Shown one piece after another: positions 10,816-24,277 of a DNA stretch of 64,000 nucleotides. Position 1 is the first letter of the stretch, and the number at the start of each line of letters is the position of its first letter. Origin of the DNA: G965216255 sp965216255 (lineage in GTDB: Bacteria > Bacteroidota > Rhodothermia > Rhodothermales > Bin80). The notes beneath the pieces were generated by a model that was given only the letters and a program-made list of their open reading frames with translations, did no database searches and was not told where the DNA came from. A program made the position numbers and the translations under genes. Location: assembly GCA_965216255.1 (NCBI GenBank), contig OZ244148.1, forward strand, positions 2,294,001 to 2,358,000, in the 5' to 3' direction.

Positions 10816-11574
10816 GTGTCCCGAACCATCCTGCACACAGAAGCCGTCGTCCTGCGCGCCATGGATTACCGCGAGACGAGCCGAATAGCGACGCTGCTCA
10901 CGCGGCAGACGGGCAGGCTGTCCGTGCTCGCCAAAGGGGCGCGGCGCCAGAAAAGCCGCGTCGGATCGTGTCTGCAGCCCCTTGCCTACATCCAAGCGGT
11001 GGTGCACGTACGACCGGGACGCGACCTCCAGACGCTCGGCGAGGCCGCGCATCTGGAGCTTTTTCCGCGTACTGCTGACAATCTGGCGCGGCTGGGCGCA
11101 GGTTTTCAGGTTGTGGAACTGGTTCATTCCCTCACGCATGACGGAGAACAGGACGAAGGCATCTTCTCGCTTCTCGTCCACGTGCTCAGGCTTCTCGACG
11201 CACCAGATACGCCTCCCGAACACGTATTTCCCTATTTTCAGCTCCGCCTTGCGGCAGCGCTGGGCTTTCGGCCCCAGTTCGAACGCGAAGACGTGGCCAG
11301 TATTCCAGAGGTCGGTGGCATGCTGGCACTGGATACCGGGGCGGTGCAGCGCGCATCGGCGCCGGGTCCTGCGCTGCGCAGCGCCTCCCGCATGGTACTT
11401 AGAGCCTTTGCCCTATACGCCCGGGCAGAATTCAGTGCCATCTTGCGCATGCGGCTGAGTGCCGCCGACAGAGAGGACACGCTGCGCCTGATTGAAGACT
11501 ATATTCGGTACCACACGGAGGGCACCTACCCCGATCGCAGCGAACGGGTTCTTCGCCAGCTCCGCCTTCCCTGA
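10816..11574 (+). CDS. recO: DNA repair protein RecO
   Basis: From a GTG at 10816 the product is 252 residues (VSRTILHTEAVVLRAMDYRE), matching the usual RecO start. An ATG 54 bp upstream in frame would add an atypical leader. The N-terminal OB-fold carries the typical RETSRIATLLTRQTGRLSVLAKGARR, and the helical C-terminal region follows. RecO works with RecR and RecF to load RecA on SSB-coated DNA and anneals complementary strands. The four-Cys zinc motif of some RecO proteins is absent. It is followed 14 bp later by hyuA on the same strand, so they may be co-transcribed, although the functions are unrelated. Confidence 0.88.
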   Translation: MSRTILHTEAVVLRAMDYRETSRIATLLTRQTGRLSVLAKGARRQKSRVGSCLQPLAYIQAVVHVRPGRDLQTLGEAAHLELFPRTADNLARLGAGFQVVELVHSLTHDGEQDEGIFSLLVHVLRLLDAPDTPPEHVFPYFQLRLAAALGFRPQFEREDVASIPEVGGMLALDTGAVQRASAPGPALRSASRMVLRAFALYARAEFSAILRMRLSAADREDTLRLIEDYIRYHTEGTYPDRSERVLRQLRLP

Positions 11575-11588
11575 TCAAAAGCACAATC

Positions 11589-13592
11589 TTGTCCAGCGTA
11601 CACGCCATAGGCATTGATGTCGGAGGGACGTTCACGGACTTCGTGTACGTGGCGGGCCGTAGCGTTCGGGTACTTAAGGTTCCGACTACGGCGGTGCAGA
11701 GTCAGGGCATTGTCACCGGCCTCGAATCGCTGGAGGCGGCTGCAGACGCGGCCATCATACACGGCACCACGACGGCGACCAATGCACTTCTGGAAATGCG
11801 TGGCGCCCGGACGGCACTACTCACTACCAAGGGCTTCGCGGACACGCTCGCCATAGGGCGGCAGAACCGGCCACAGCTTTACCGCCTGGCGCAGCAGAGA
11901 AATGCTCCGCTGGTGCCCAAAGCCTGGCGCTTCGAAGTGCTGGAGCGACTTGCTGCCGACGGCACGATACTGGAAGCTCTTGACGAAGACGCCGTGCGCG
12001 AAATCGTCATCCCGCTGAAGGCCTCCGGCATTGAGAGCCTAGCCATTGTCTTCCTCTTTTCGTTCCTCGATCCTGCACACGAACGGCGTGCCGCTGGCAT
12101 ATTGCGGGGGCACCTTCCCGATCTCTCCCTCTCGCTTAGCAGCGAGATTCTGCCCGAGTACCGCGAATACGAACGCACGGCGACAACCGTGATCAACGCG
12201 TACGTGCAGCCGCTAGTAGGCCGCTATCTCCGCCGGCTCTCGGACGCAGTGGGTGGGCGAACTCTGTGGGTCATGCAGTCCAGCGGAGGCATAATAGGCA
12301 TACGGCAAGCCGCGCGGCAAGCCGCGCGGCTCGTGCTGAGCGGGCCTGCGGGCGGCGTCGTGGGCGCCTTCGGCCTGGCGCGGCAAGCACTGGGCACCGA
12401 GGCACCGCGGGTGCTCACCTTCGACATGGGAGGCACGAGCACCGACGTTTCTCTCTGCCCAGGCCGCATCCCGCATACCGCGGAAAGCACCATCGCTGGC
12501 CTTCCGCTGCGCCTCCCCTCCACCTGGATCCATACCGTAGGCGCCGGCGGCGGCAGCATGGCCCGCGTAGACATGGGCGGCGTATTGCGTGTCGGACCCG
12601 AGAGCGCAGGCGCACATCCCGGCCCCGTCTGCTATGGTCGGGGCGGCACCTCCGTTACGGTAACGGACGCCAACCTGGTACTGGGGCGTCTGGTAGCTGG
12701 TCAGTTCCTCGGAGGATCGGCGGCGCCCCTGGATATCACAGCCGCACGTAACGCGCTTCAGGAACTGGGGGCCCGTCTAGGCATGGGACCAGAAGAGGCG
12801 GCGCTGGGAGTCCTTCGGGTGGCCAATGCTACCATGGAGCGGGCGCTGCGCCGCGTGTCCCTTGAGCGCGGCCACGACCCCCGGAATTACGTGCTCGTTC
12901 CATTCGGCGGCGCGGGTCCGCTCCATGCCTGCGACCTGGCAAGCGCACTCGGTATTCGGCGGCTTCTCGTGCCACGACATCCGGGTGTACTCAGCGCGCT
13001 TGGCCTGCTCATGGCAGACGTAACGGACGACGCCTCGCAGGCACTACTATCTCCGCTGGCAGACCTTGCAGCCGCGCCATCGCGTCTAGACCAGGCCGTT
13101 AAAAAGCTCTCGGGCCGCGTGCTTGGCGGCGAATCCGCACGGCTGGAAGCCTTTCTTGATCTGAGGTACCGTGGGCAAAGCTACGAACTGGAGACCCCGC
13201 TGGCGCTTCCGGCGACATCTGAGCACGTGGAACAGGCCGGCGCCAGCTTTCATGTTCAGCACCAACGGCGCTACGGCTATGCCGCGCCTGAGCGGGCCGT
13301 GGAAGTGACGGCGGTGCGCCTTCGTGGCCGGCTCCCGGGTGCAAAGGCCGAGCTAGCGGCGGAGCCCAAGGCAGAAGGCACCTCCGAGTCTATGGGGACG
13401 TGCGATGTTTGGTTCGGCGGCCGTGGCCCGACGAGGGTGCCTTGCTATGCACGCGAAGCACTGCGGCACGGGCACACTATCCAAGGCCCGGCACTCGTAG
13501 TGCAGTATGACACGACACTCGTGGTGGCACCGGCTTGGCGCGTGCGCATTGACGAGTGGCAGCATGCACACCTAAGCCATGACGACACATAG
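11589..13592 (+). CDS. hyuA: Hydantoinase/oxoprolinase family protein, subunit A
   Basis: The product has 667 residues and starts at a TTG (MSSVHAIGIDVGGTFTDFVY). It carries the actin-like ATP-binding signatures of the family: GIDVGGTFTDF at the N-terminus, HGTTTATNALLE, LSGPAGGVVGA, FDMGGTSTDVSL and VPFGGAGPLHAC. HyuA and HyuB form an ATP-dependent cyclic-amide hydrolase, active on N-methylhydantoin, 5-oxoproline or related rings; the true substrate cannot be decided here. The gene overlaps hyuB by 14 bp, a strong sign of translational coupling. Length is slightly below many family members but no domain seems to be missing. Confidence 0.92.
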   Translation: MSSVHAIGIDVGGTFTDFVYVAGRSVRVLKVPTTAVQSQGIVTGLESLEAAADAAIIHGTTTATNALLEMRGARTALLTTKGFADTLAIGRQNRPQLYRLAQQRNAPLVPKAWRFEVLERLAADGTILEALDEDAVREIVIPLKASGIESLAIVFLFSFLDPAHERRAAGILRGHLPDLSLSLSSEILPEYREYERTATTVINAYVQPLVGRYLRRLSDAVGGRTLWVMQSSGGIIGIRQAARQAARLVLSGPAGGVVGAFGLARQALGTEAPRVLTFDMGGTSTDVSLCPGRIPHTAESTIAGLPLRLPSTWIHTVGAGGGSMARVDMGGVLRVGPESAGAHPGPVCYGRGGTSVTVTDANLVLGRLVAGQFLGGSAAPLDITAARNALQELGARLGMGPEEAALGVLRVANATMERALRRVSLERGHDPRNYVLVPFGGAGPLHACDLASALGIRRLLVPRHPGVLSALGLLMADVTDDASQALLSPLADLAAAPSRLDQAVKKLSGRVLGGESARLEAFLDLRYRGQSYELETPLALPATSEHVEQAGASFHVQHQRRYGYAAPERAVEVTAVRLRGRLPGAKAELAAEPKAEGTSESMGTCDVWFGGRGPTRVPCYAREALRHGHTIQGPALVVQYDTTLVVAPAWRVRIDEWQHAHLSHDDT

Positions 13593-15142
13593 ACTGGACC
13601 CGATACTGCTGCAGGTGTACCATCACCGTTTTGCCGGCGTGGCCGAAGAGATGGGGGTGACGCTGCAGCGGACGGGACACTCCCCCAACATCAAGGAGCG
13701 CCTTGACTATTCGTGCGCGTTCTTTGACGGGCGCGGCGCCATGGTCGCACAGGCCGCCCACATCCCCGTGCACCTGGGAGCCATGCCTTCGAGTTGCGCT
13801 GCCGCGCTACGAACCATGGACGCATGGCACGCCGGCGATGTCGTGGCCCTGAATGATCCGTACGCGGGCGGCAACCACCTGCCGGACATCACGATGATAT
13901 CCCCGGTTTTCGCGCCGGATGGGAACGATGTGGCCTTCTTTGCCGCCAGCCGCGCCCATCACGCGGACTTCGGCGGCATGACTCCGGGCTCCCTCCCACT
14001 ATCCACCGAGATCTTCCAGGAAGGCATCATCATCCCACCGGTGCGGCTCTATCACGAGGGCATTCTGAACAGGGACCTCCTTCGCCTTATTCTTCGCAAC
14101 GTACGCACACCTGAAGAGCGGCGGGGCGACCTTGCGGCGCAGCGCGCAGCGCACGCCATAGGTGAGCGTCGCCTTGCGGCGCTAATGCTGGAACACGGCA
14201 CAGGCGAGGTTCTCGCCTATGCGCAGCACCTTTCCGCCTACAGCGAGCGGCTCACCCGCGCAGAAATAGCCACGTGGCCGGACGGTGCCCACTCGTTTGA
14301 GGACCACCTTGCGCTGCCTGACGGCACCCTCCCCTGCATACGGGTCCGTGTCACCATCGCCGGCAATGGTGTCACGTTTGATTTCGCGGGCACAGACCCG
14401 ACGATGGAGGCCTCCCTCAATACCGTCCTTGCCGTCACGCAGTCTGCCTGCTACTACGCCGTCCGCTGCCTCTTACGCGAAGACGTCCCCATGAATGCCG
14501 GCTGCTTTGCTCCAATCACGGTCACGGCACCGGAGGGTTGCCTCGTGAATGCACAAGCACCCGCCGCCGTAGCCGGTGGCAACATGGAGACTAGCCAGCG
14601 CATTACGGACGTGGTTTTCGGCGCTCTTGCGCAGGTGCTGCCGGACAGGGTTGCTGCCGCCGGTCAGGGCACCATGAACAACGTCACCATGGGCGGCCTG
14701 CGCGCTGACGGTACGCCGTTTGCATACTACGAAACTATTGGCGGAGGCATGGGAGCGGCCCCGGGTGCAGACGGCCTGAGCGGCGTCCATGTCCATATGA
14801 GCAACACACTCAACACACCCGTTGAAGCACTTGAACTGCAGTTTCCGTTCCGCGTCCGCGAGTATTCGTTAATCGAAGGATCCGGAGGCGCAGGACGCCA
14901 CCGTGGTGGCCGCGGCATTGCGCGCGAGTACGAAATGCTTGGGCCCGCAACGGTGACCATGCTTAGTGAAAGGCGGACGCTTGCCCCCTGGGGCCTCGCC
15001 GGCGGGGGCCCAGGGCGGTGCGGCCGCAACGTGCTCCGGCAACCGGATGGCTCGGAAGAGGTGCTGCCCGGACATTTTTCGCGGCGCCTGCGAGCCGGCG
15101 ACCGGCTCCGGATAGAAACGCCGGGCGGCGGCGGATGGGGTG

Positions 15143-15159
<17 letters not shown>
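13579..15159 (+). CDS. hyuB: Hydantoinase/oxoprolinase family protein, subunit B
   Basis: The product has 526 residues, the usual length of HyuB. Family patterns include RTGHSPNIKERLDYSCAFFD, HIPVHLGAMPSS, GDVVALNDPYAGGNHLPDIT, SRAHHADFGGMTPGSLP and the Gly-rich GGGMGAAPGADGLSGVHVHM, ending GDRLRIETPGGGGWG. With HyuA it would open the ring of a hydantoin, oxoproline or acetophenone-carboxylase-type substrate at the cost of ATP. The start ATG lies inside the end of hyuA. Its 3' end overlaps acnA on the opposite strand by 17 bp, a convergent overlap with no space for a bidirectional terminator. Confidence 0.93.
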
Positions 15160-17863
<2,704 letters not shown>

Positions 17864-17947
17864 CTAATAATTTCTTTCCGAAATTACTCTCCGCGTGGCG
17901 TATTGTTCGGGGACCCCCGCTCACGCTTTCTGGTTAGAGCCCGCCAC

Positions 17948-18020
17948 GGGGCTATAGCTCAGCTGGTAGAGCGCCTGAATCGCACTCAGGAGGTCAGCGG
18001 TTCGACTCCGCTTAGCTCCA
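17948..18020 (+). tRNA. tRNA-Ala, anticodon CGC
   Basis: The 73-nt sequence folds as a cloverleaf. The acceptor arms GGGGCTA and TAGCTCC include a G3-U70 wobble, the universal alanine identity element. The D arm is GCTCAGCTGGTAGAGC, the anticodon arm is CCTGA-ATCGCAC-TCAGG with anticodon CGC (codon GCG), and the T arm is AGCGG-TTCGACT-CCGCT. The discriminator base is A. The 3' CCA is not encoded, since the DNA continues as CATGG, so it must be added by a CCA-adding enzyme. Confidence 0.96.
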
Positions 18021-18503
18021 CATGGCAAAGCGTTCCTGCAGTCATCCATGCCAATGACGCTGGGGCCATTCTTGTCCCTGGATCCACCGCACCACTCCGC
18101 ATTCAGATCTGTTGTCGCGAACCAAAGAGCGACGCCACTGCCCTACGGATAGGCATCCATGCAGGCAAAGGGGCATGCCAGTATATTCGAAATAAGACGG
18201 GCTTGATGCCGCTATAGCCAGTGGAATTCGAGACTGTCTCCTTGCCAGCACACGCATGGAATGGCGATTTAGCTCACCGCAAATCCGGCACTTCATAACA
18301 GACAGCTATGGCTAAACGGTTATCTCATTATTCTTAGCAGGCACGCAATTGCCCCTGGGCACTACACTTGCGACCGATGTTGTGAGGCCCTCTGTCGGTA
18401 CCGTACGCGGTGTGAGGCAGGTGTAATGCCCACTGCCCGAGCATTCTGCTCCTGCACCGCGTCAGGATGAATACCCTGACGATCAGCGTTCCGTCTGTCG
18501 CCT
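18021..18503. other. Intergenic, no gene recognised
   Basis: No reading frame here has family features. The stretch lies between tRNA-Ala and a transposase remnant, and no promoter or terminator was identified with confidence. Confidence 0.5.
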
Positions 18504-19014
18504 CTATCGTAGTTTGCTCAGGCAGTCACGGAGGGCGCGCCAGCTCATGTGTAGACCCTGCCGTTTTAGTCTCGCCCGAATCATATGCACGACATGGTAG
18601 GCCAGTATGACCATGAAAAAGTGTCGCTTCAATGCGGTTGTCCTTGCTGTGGTATATCGGACGCAGCCCAAAGTCTGACTTGAAAGAGCGAAAGGTGGCC
18701 TCTGTGTCCGAGAGCCTCCTGTAGGTCTGCACCGCGGCCTCCGGGGCCCAGCTCGTATGGGTGGCACGCACGATATAGGCACCGGAGGCGGCATCGCTCA
18801 TCCGGTGAGGCGGCTTCGTCTTGAAGGTCACCGGCAGGAGGGGCCCTTGCCTGCTGAACCTAAACCTCATCATGGCCCGGTACCTGGGCGTTGCGCTCCT
18901 TTAGAGGCCCCAGGTATTCCAATATTTTGTCGTAGCGCCGGGTGTGCTTCGGCAGCGACAGCCCATTGTTCAGGCAATCAGGGACTGCCCATACTCCTGC
19001 CGCGCTCTCTCCAC
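18504..19014 (-). pseudogene. C-terminal remnant of an IS4-superfamily transposase
   Basis: Fragments in two minus-strand frames read in order as KHTRRYDKILEYLGPLKER, then ASGAYIVRATHTSWAPEAA, then the conserved QTYRRLSDTEATFRSFKSDF (catalytic Glu region), then GLRPIYHSK and, after a frameshift, VILAYHVVHMIRARLKRQG. This is the back third of an IS1634/IS4-type transposase, of a subgroup different from the copy at 31.1 kb. The N-terminal two thirds are missing. At 19,015 the sequence switches abruptly to helicase-duplicate sequence, which marks a rearrangement junction. Confidence 0.7.
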
Positions 19015-19893
19015 CGTAGAAACGTATCCGGCGGGGTTCATCCATGTGCAATAGCCGTCCAAACGCCCGGACAAGCCGGTCTTTGTCCGAGCCATGCGGC
19101 GGCACCTCGAACCTGGCCGCCCGGCGCAGGTCCAAGAAGCAGCGGCCAACACAATAGAGGTCGCATCGATCAATGCCGGTCTCGCAAAGAAAAGTCGCCA
19201 GACTGGCATCCGGCCCCAACCGGCGCAGCTCTCGAACGAGGGCGCTTGGCTGCTTGCCCAGCGCCTGACGCACGCTGTGGAGTACAACCTCCCGGCTCCT
19301 CCGGTCCGGTTGAATTGAACATCCGGACGGCAAAAGGGGAAAACCGGCCTCCATCTGGTGCTCCACTCCCCGGCCCGTAGTGCCCACCCCCGGAAGCGAA
19401 GGTCGAATCGAAACTCCCGACGCGCGTTGCCGATGAAGTCGAGCACGGTCAGGCACTCCTTCTCCCGATGCAACCTTGGGCCACGGCCAAGCTGCTGCAG
19501 AAACACGGTCGCGCTTTCCGTGGGCCGCAAGAATAGCACGGTGTCGGCCTCGGGAATATCGACACCCTCGTTGAACACGTCAATCGTAAAAAGGACGTTG
19601 ACCTCACGCGCCTGCAGCTTGCGGACGGCGTCATCGCGCACTTCACGCGGCGTCTTGCCTGTAATGGCCAGCGTCGGTATGCCAGCCCGGCAAAACTGAT
19701 CCGCCATGAATTCTGAGTGCGCCACGCCCACGCAAAAGCCAAGCGCCCACATGCAGCCAAGATCAGTAACGCGTTCGCTCAAGGCTAGCATGATCCCGCG
19801 CGCGCGGAGGTCGTTGGCGATGTAGAGACGGGGCCCTTCGCCCTCGTCGTAGCGACCCCGCATCCAGCACACCTTTGACGGGTCCACATCGTC
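19015..19893 (-). pseudogene. Partial duplicate of the neighbouring helicase gene
   Basis: This segment copies the SF2 helicase C-terminal half of the intact gene at 20,058-23,156. It shares GRYDEG, the NDLRARGI block, GFCVGVAHSEFMAD, ITGKTPREVRDDAVRKLQ, EGVDIPEADTVLFL and VFLQQLGRGPRLHREKE, then RELRRLGPDASLATFL. Similarity starts at about 19,893 and stops sharply at 19,015, where the intact gene continues with EDLLDPSFD. The PLD domain, Walker A, DEAH-like box and DUF3427 end are all absent, and a frameshift lies near 19,390. It is a dead fragment left by a tandem duplication later cut down by rearrangement. Confidence 0.85.
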
Positions 19894-20057
19894 TGACCAG
19901 GCAACAAGCGAATTCGTTCGCGTCTCTGCGTCCAAACGCTCTCCATCGAGCAGGCTCCAGCGTCTCTCCTCTGGCGAGTACGGCAATAGGCCTGAAAATG
20001 CGTGGGCCCGACAATCGGTAGACCCTGTACCTCACAGCGGACGTCGACTGAACTCGC

Positions 20058-23000
20058 CTACGCGGCTATCCGTGCCAGGCGCAGGTAGTCCGCGGGCATG
20101 GGCATATGCAAGCGCCACAAGATGCTCATGGGGCGCTCCCCTTCATGACTTACGTATTCGACCGGGCCCAGAAAAAGGTAGGGCATCGCCGCCCCGTTTT
20201 CGCTCTTGCGTGACTCCCGCATGAATAGAAGTGGCGTAATGCCGAGAGCCATGTGCGCGCTATGCCGTTTGCCCTTGTCTGCTCCCGAACGCGTAGTGCT
20301 TTGCGACTGCCAGTGAAAATGTTCGGCGGAAATGGCGTAGTCGTTGTACATGGTGCTTGGCGAGTAGTCCTTCTCTGACTTCCTGAGGGTTACGAAGAGT
20401 AGGTTGCAGCGGGTCGGCTTGTGGAAGACCACTCCCTCCCGAGGTTGAATTAGCCGCCCCTTGCGTATATGCGCGAATGCAGCCATGACCTCGTCGCGGC
20501 TATAGCTGGCGTGAAGGGCAAGCGGAATGTCCGCGGGTAAATCAATTTTCTGGACTACATGGCTTACATCGTCCAAGAGCACGCGCAGCAGTTGCTGCAA
20601 TTCGGCGCAAAGGGCCGGGTGCACCATAAGCCGCGCGTAGTAGCCCTTCAGATCGCCGGCTGCCTCCGCCCCGAAGAGCACGCACAGCAGCATCATGAGC
20701 CGCCGCCGACCCCTTTCATCTAGTGCGCCTGGGTCGAATGAGGGATCGAGCAGATCTTCGTAGAACCGTATCCGGCCGGGTTCATCCATGTGCAATAGCC
20801 GTCCAAACGCCCGGGCAAGCCGGTCCTCATCCGGGCCATGCGGCGGCACCTCGAACCTGGCCTCCCGGCGCAAGGCCGAGAAGCAGCGGCCACCACGATA
20901 GAGGTCGTATCGATCAATGCCGGTCTCGTGGAGAAAAGTCGACAGACTGGCATCCGGCCCCAACCGGCGCAGCTCTCGAACAAGGGCGCTCGGCCGTTTG
21001 CCCAGCGCCTGACGCACATTTTGGAGTACAACCTCCCGGCTCGCCCGGTCCAGCCGAATTGAACACCCGGACGGTAAAAGGGGAAAACCGGCCTCCATCT
21101 GGTGCTCCACTCCCCGGCGCGTGGTGCCCAGAAGTGCCCGGAAGCGAAGGTCGAATCGAAACTCCCGACGCGCGTTGCCGATGAAGTCTAGCACGGTCAG
21201 ACACTCCTTCTCCCCGTGCAACCTAAGGCCACGGCCAAGCTGCTGCAGAAACACGGTAGCGCTTTCCGTGGGCCGCAAGAATAGCACGGTATCGGCCTCG
21301 GGAATATCGACACCCTCGGTGAACACGTCGACCGCAAAAAGGACGTTGACCTCACGCGCCTGCAGCTTGCGGACGGCGTCGTTGCGCACTGCACGCGGCG
21401 TCTTGCCTGTAATGGCCAGCGCCGGTATGCCAGCCCGGCAAAACCGATCCGCCATGAATTCTGAGTGCGCCACGCCCACGCAAAAGCCAAGCGCCCGCAT
21501 GCGGCCAAGATCGGTAACACGTTCGCTCAAGGCTCGTATGATCCCGCGCGCGCGGAGGTCATTGGCAGTGTAGAGACGGGTCAATTCGCCCTCGTCGTAT
21601 CGGCCCCGCGTCCAGCGTACCTTCGACAGGTCCACATCATCATGGATACCAAAGTACTGGAAGGGCGCCAGCAGACCCCGATCGATGGCATCCCATAGCC
21701 GCAATTCCGCCGCCACGTGGTTGTCGAACCAGTGCAGGATGCGGCGTCCGTCGGCGCGCTCCGGCGTGGCCGTCAGGCCAACCAAGATCGCGGGCCGAAA
21801 ATGTTGCAGCAAGCGGTCGTACGTGGGAGAAGCAGCATGATGGAATTCGTCAATAATCAGGACGTCGAACGCCCGCGGATCCACGCCGGAGAGGACAACC
21901 TGGCTAAGCGACTGGACGGAGGCAAAGACATGGGTCCCCTGCGCCGGCCGCTGGCCCTCGACATACAGCTCCCCAAAGCTGCCGTCACGAAGTACCTGGC
22001 GAAAGACGGACCGACTCTGCTTCAGAATCTCCTTGCGGTGGGCCACGAATAGAAGCTTCCGCGGGCTGTGCTGCTGACAAAGGCGCCGATAGTCCAGGGC
22101 CGCCACGACCGTCTTTCCGGTGCCTGTGGCGGCGACAATCAGGTTTTTCGTGCGATGGTGGACGGACCGTTCGACTTCCAGGCATTCGAGAATTTCCTGC
22201 TGGTACGGATAGGGGCGCACGTCCAGAAGAGCCATCGACTCAGAGGCAAGCGTGGTTCGTTCGCCCCCGAGAGCCCTGTCAAATAGCAAGCGCTCATCGT
22301 CGGACGCACCGTAGGCAACGAATTCACTATCCTCCCAATACGTGTCAAAGGTCGCCTCAAACTTCCTTACAATTCTTGCGGCATCGATGCTGGAAATGCG
22401 GACATTCCATTCCAGCCCATCAAGCTGGGCAGCCGCCGAGAGATTCGACGAGCCGATATAGGCGGTCGAGAATCCAGTGTCGCGGTGAAATAGCCAGGCC
22501 TTGGCGTGCAGCCGAGTTCGGCGCGTGTCGTAGGAGATCCGTACCTCGGCCGCCATTTCGACGAGCCGGTCTAGCGCGCGCCGGTCCGTTGCCCCCATAT
22601 ACACCGTCGTGATGACGCGTAACCGTTTGCCGGCATCTAGGAAGTCCCGCAGACAATCGATCAACAGGCGCAGCCCCGACCACTTGATGAACGAGCATAG
22701 CAGGTCAATCCTATCAGCCGACCGGATCTCCTTTTCAATCTCGCGGCCGATGCGGTACTCCCCGCGGGCGTTCACGAGAAGCTCGGACCGGGACAGCGGG
22801 ATGCCCGGTCGCGGCGGCGGCCCGGACTCTGCCAGGCCGGATGGCCGCCTTGGGAACACGGCCTGGAGGAGTCGCGGCGTGGCAAGGTCGCCCCCGGAAA
22901 CGGTATCGGGAATTTCCTCAGCAAGGACTTTCACTATCCGGTTGATGAGGGCAAGCTGGCGCGGGAGGCGATCCTTCCTCGGATAACCTTGCAACACCGA

Positions 23001-23156
23001 TCCAATAAGGCCCGAGAGGTGCTGATTCAAATACAAGTGCCCCTCGTCGGGATCAAGCTCCGACGTGGCCGCCCGGAGCGCATCGATCCGCTGTAGGGCG
23101 TTGCGCAGCTCTTCGGTCAGAACTTGTTCGTAGAGCCCTGTTGGTAACGTGTGCGG
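20058..23156 (-). CDS. PLD-like nuclease/SF2 helicase with DUF3427 C-terminus
   Basis: The product is 1,032 residues from the ATG at 23156 (MPHTLPTGLYEQVLTEEL), the usual start of this family; a start 18 codons upstream is less typical. An N-terminal helical region is followed by a phospholipase-D-like domain whose single HKD-type motif is HAKAWLFHRD with YIGSSNLSAAA. A superfamily-2 helicase core then carries Walker A (VAATGTGKT), motif II IIDEFHHAASPTYD, motif III GLTATPERADG and motif VI QQLGRGLRL. The last 300 or so residues match the DUF3427 region. Such proteins are found near restriction and defence genes and are thought to act on foreign DNA, but their precise role is unproven. The neighbouring partial copy shows a past tandem duplication. 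Confidence 0.9.
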   Translation of the reverse strand, partial: PHTLPTGLYEQVLTEELRNALQRIDALRAATSELDPDEGHLYLNQHLSGLIGSVLQGYPRKDRLPRQLALINRIVKVLAEEIPDTVSGGDLATPRLLQAVFPRRPSGLAESGPPPRPGIPLSRSELLVNARGEYRIGREIEKEIRSADRIDLLCSFIKWSGLRLLIDCLRDFLDAGKRLRVITTVYMGATDRRALDRLVEMAAEVRISYDTRRTRLHAKAWLFHRDTGFSTAYIGSSNLSAAAQLDGLEWNVRISSIDAARIVRKFEATFDTYWEDSEFVAYGASDDERLLFDRALGGERTTLASESMALLDVRPYPYQQEILECLEVERSVHHRTKNLIVAATGTGKTVVAALDYRRLCQQHSPRKLLFVAHRKEILKQSRSVFRQVLRDGSFGELYVEGQRPAQGTHVFASVQSLSQVVLSGVDPRAFDVLIIDEFHHAASPTYDRLLQHFRPAILVGLTATPERADGRRILHWFDNHVAAELRLWDAIDRGLLAPFQYFGIHDDVDLSKVRWTRGRYDEGELTRLYTANDLRARGIIRALSERVTDLGRMRALGFCVGVAHSEFMADRFCRAGIPALAITGKTPRAVRNDAVRKLQAREVNVLFAVDVFTEGVDIPEADTVLFLRPTESATVFLQQLGRGLRLHGEKECLTVLDFIGNARREFRFDLRFRALLGTTRRGVEHQMEAGFPLLPSGCSIRLDRASREVVLQNVRQALGKRPSALVRELRRLGPDASLSTFLHETGIDRYDLYRGGRCFSALRREARFEVPPHGPDEDRLARAFGRLLHMDEPGRIRFYEDLLDPSFDPGALDERGRRRLMMLLCVLFGAEAAGDLKGYYARLMVHPALCAELQQLLRVLLDDVSHVVQKIDLPADIPLALHASYSRDEVMAAFAHIRKGRLIQPREGVVFHKPTRCNLLFVTLRKSEKDYSPSTMYNDYAISAEHFHWQSQSTTRSGADKGKRHSAHMALGITPLLFMRESRKSENGAAMPYLFLGPVEYVSHEGERPMSILWRLHMPMPADYLRLARIAA

Positions 23157-24084
23157 CATGCCTGGGCTATCGCGCAATCGGGATGCTTTGCGTGTGGCAT
23201 GGTACCGCACCTGGGACCAGGAATGCTACCCACGTACTGGCTAATGCGGCTCTTTTCTGTCACACACGATCTATGCGTACTATATTTGTCGGAAGAATAC
23301 ACCGATGTATGCTGGCGATCGGTCCAATTTCAATGCAATTCCGTCCGTACTACTTGGTACTGTGCCCATAATTCGGAGAGCGTACGTTGTTCCAGCGGAG
23401 CCCCGTTCGCGTAGAGTCGGCGGGAGGCGCACCTGCCGTAGGATCCGGTGGCTTGTCCGTCGCTTTCGCTCCGGGCCGCAGTCCGGCTTCCCTAACCGTG
23501 TTTCCTCCCGCCGCTCACCGAACCGGGCGTGCGGCACTACCGCACCCGGCTCTCCAGGCGGATCATGCAACTCGCACTCGGACAACGGCGTCGCCCCATG
23601 GAGCTTCTCCTGTTCAAAGACTTGCACGGTCCCTGTTTCCACTCCATGACTTGAGTCCGTTGATCATCAGGCCTGTTTACGCCCTGATAACACCCCGTGG
23701 CGTGCCTGGCATGCCACATGGCTCCTTCACTTTCGCATGTGATGCCGCCGAGGTCTCCGACCATTTACCGGTTTAGTAGGTCTCTGCCAATGCCGTGGCC
23801 TTTCCCTCTACGAACATCGCTCCGCACCTGCGGCCCCTTTCCTCCACGGGCATTACCCCGTCTCTACGGTACTACGGGCCACTCCGCCACCCTCTCGGCC
23901 CGGCCTGACCCTTGCGGGCTTCCGGTTGGTGTGTGCTACACCGCCGTCAGGGCTTCCATCGATCGGGATAGGTGGGGGCCTCACGGCCCCCACCCCCCCA
24001 CACCACCGTGCGTACGGGTCCGTACACGGCGGTTCAATGGACTTGAGCAAACCGACTTGGGTGCCAGGGCCACCAGGCCGCTAC

Positions 24085-24214
24085 GTGCCGGGAGTTCGGA
24101 TTCGGGTTGCGCCGTGCGAACTTCGGTCCCTTCCCCACGGGCACCGCCGGATTCACCGGGGCTGTCCCACGCAAAAGGCAGCGTTAGCTGGATTTTCTGC
24201 CGCATTGCTCGCAT
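24085..24214 (-). pseudogene. ltrA: N-terminal remnant of group II intron reverse transcriptase (in intron B)
   Basis: From an ATG at 24214 the frame reads MRAMRQKIQLTLPFAWDSPG and continues GESGGARGEGTEV, the characteristic beginning of group IIC intron-encoded reverse transcriptases. After about 45 residues the RT sequence stops and domain IV/V RNA sequence begins. All RT motifs, the maturase domain and any endonuclease are missing. This is an internal deletion that leaves an ORF-less but structurally plausible ribozyme. Confidence 0.8.
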
Positions 24215-24277
24215 GAGCTTGCCGTCCTACTATCCCTGTCCATTGTTCGGGCCTTCGTCGGCTAAGCCGACTACTAT

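Noticed and set aside
23313..23410. A host gene interrupted by intron C at 23.4-27.8 kb
   Set aside because: Joining the flanks gives only short frames in all phases, with no recognisable family, so no interrupted gene can be claimed.
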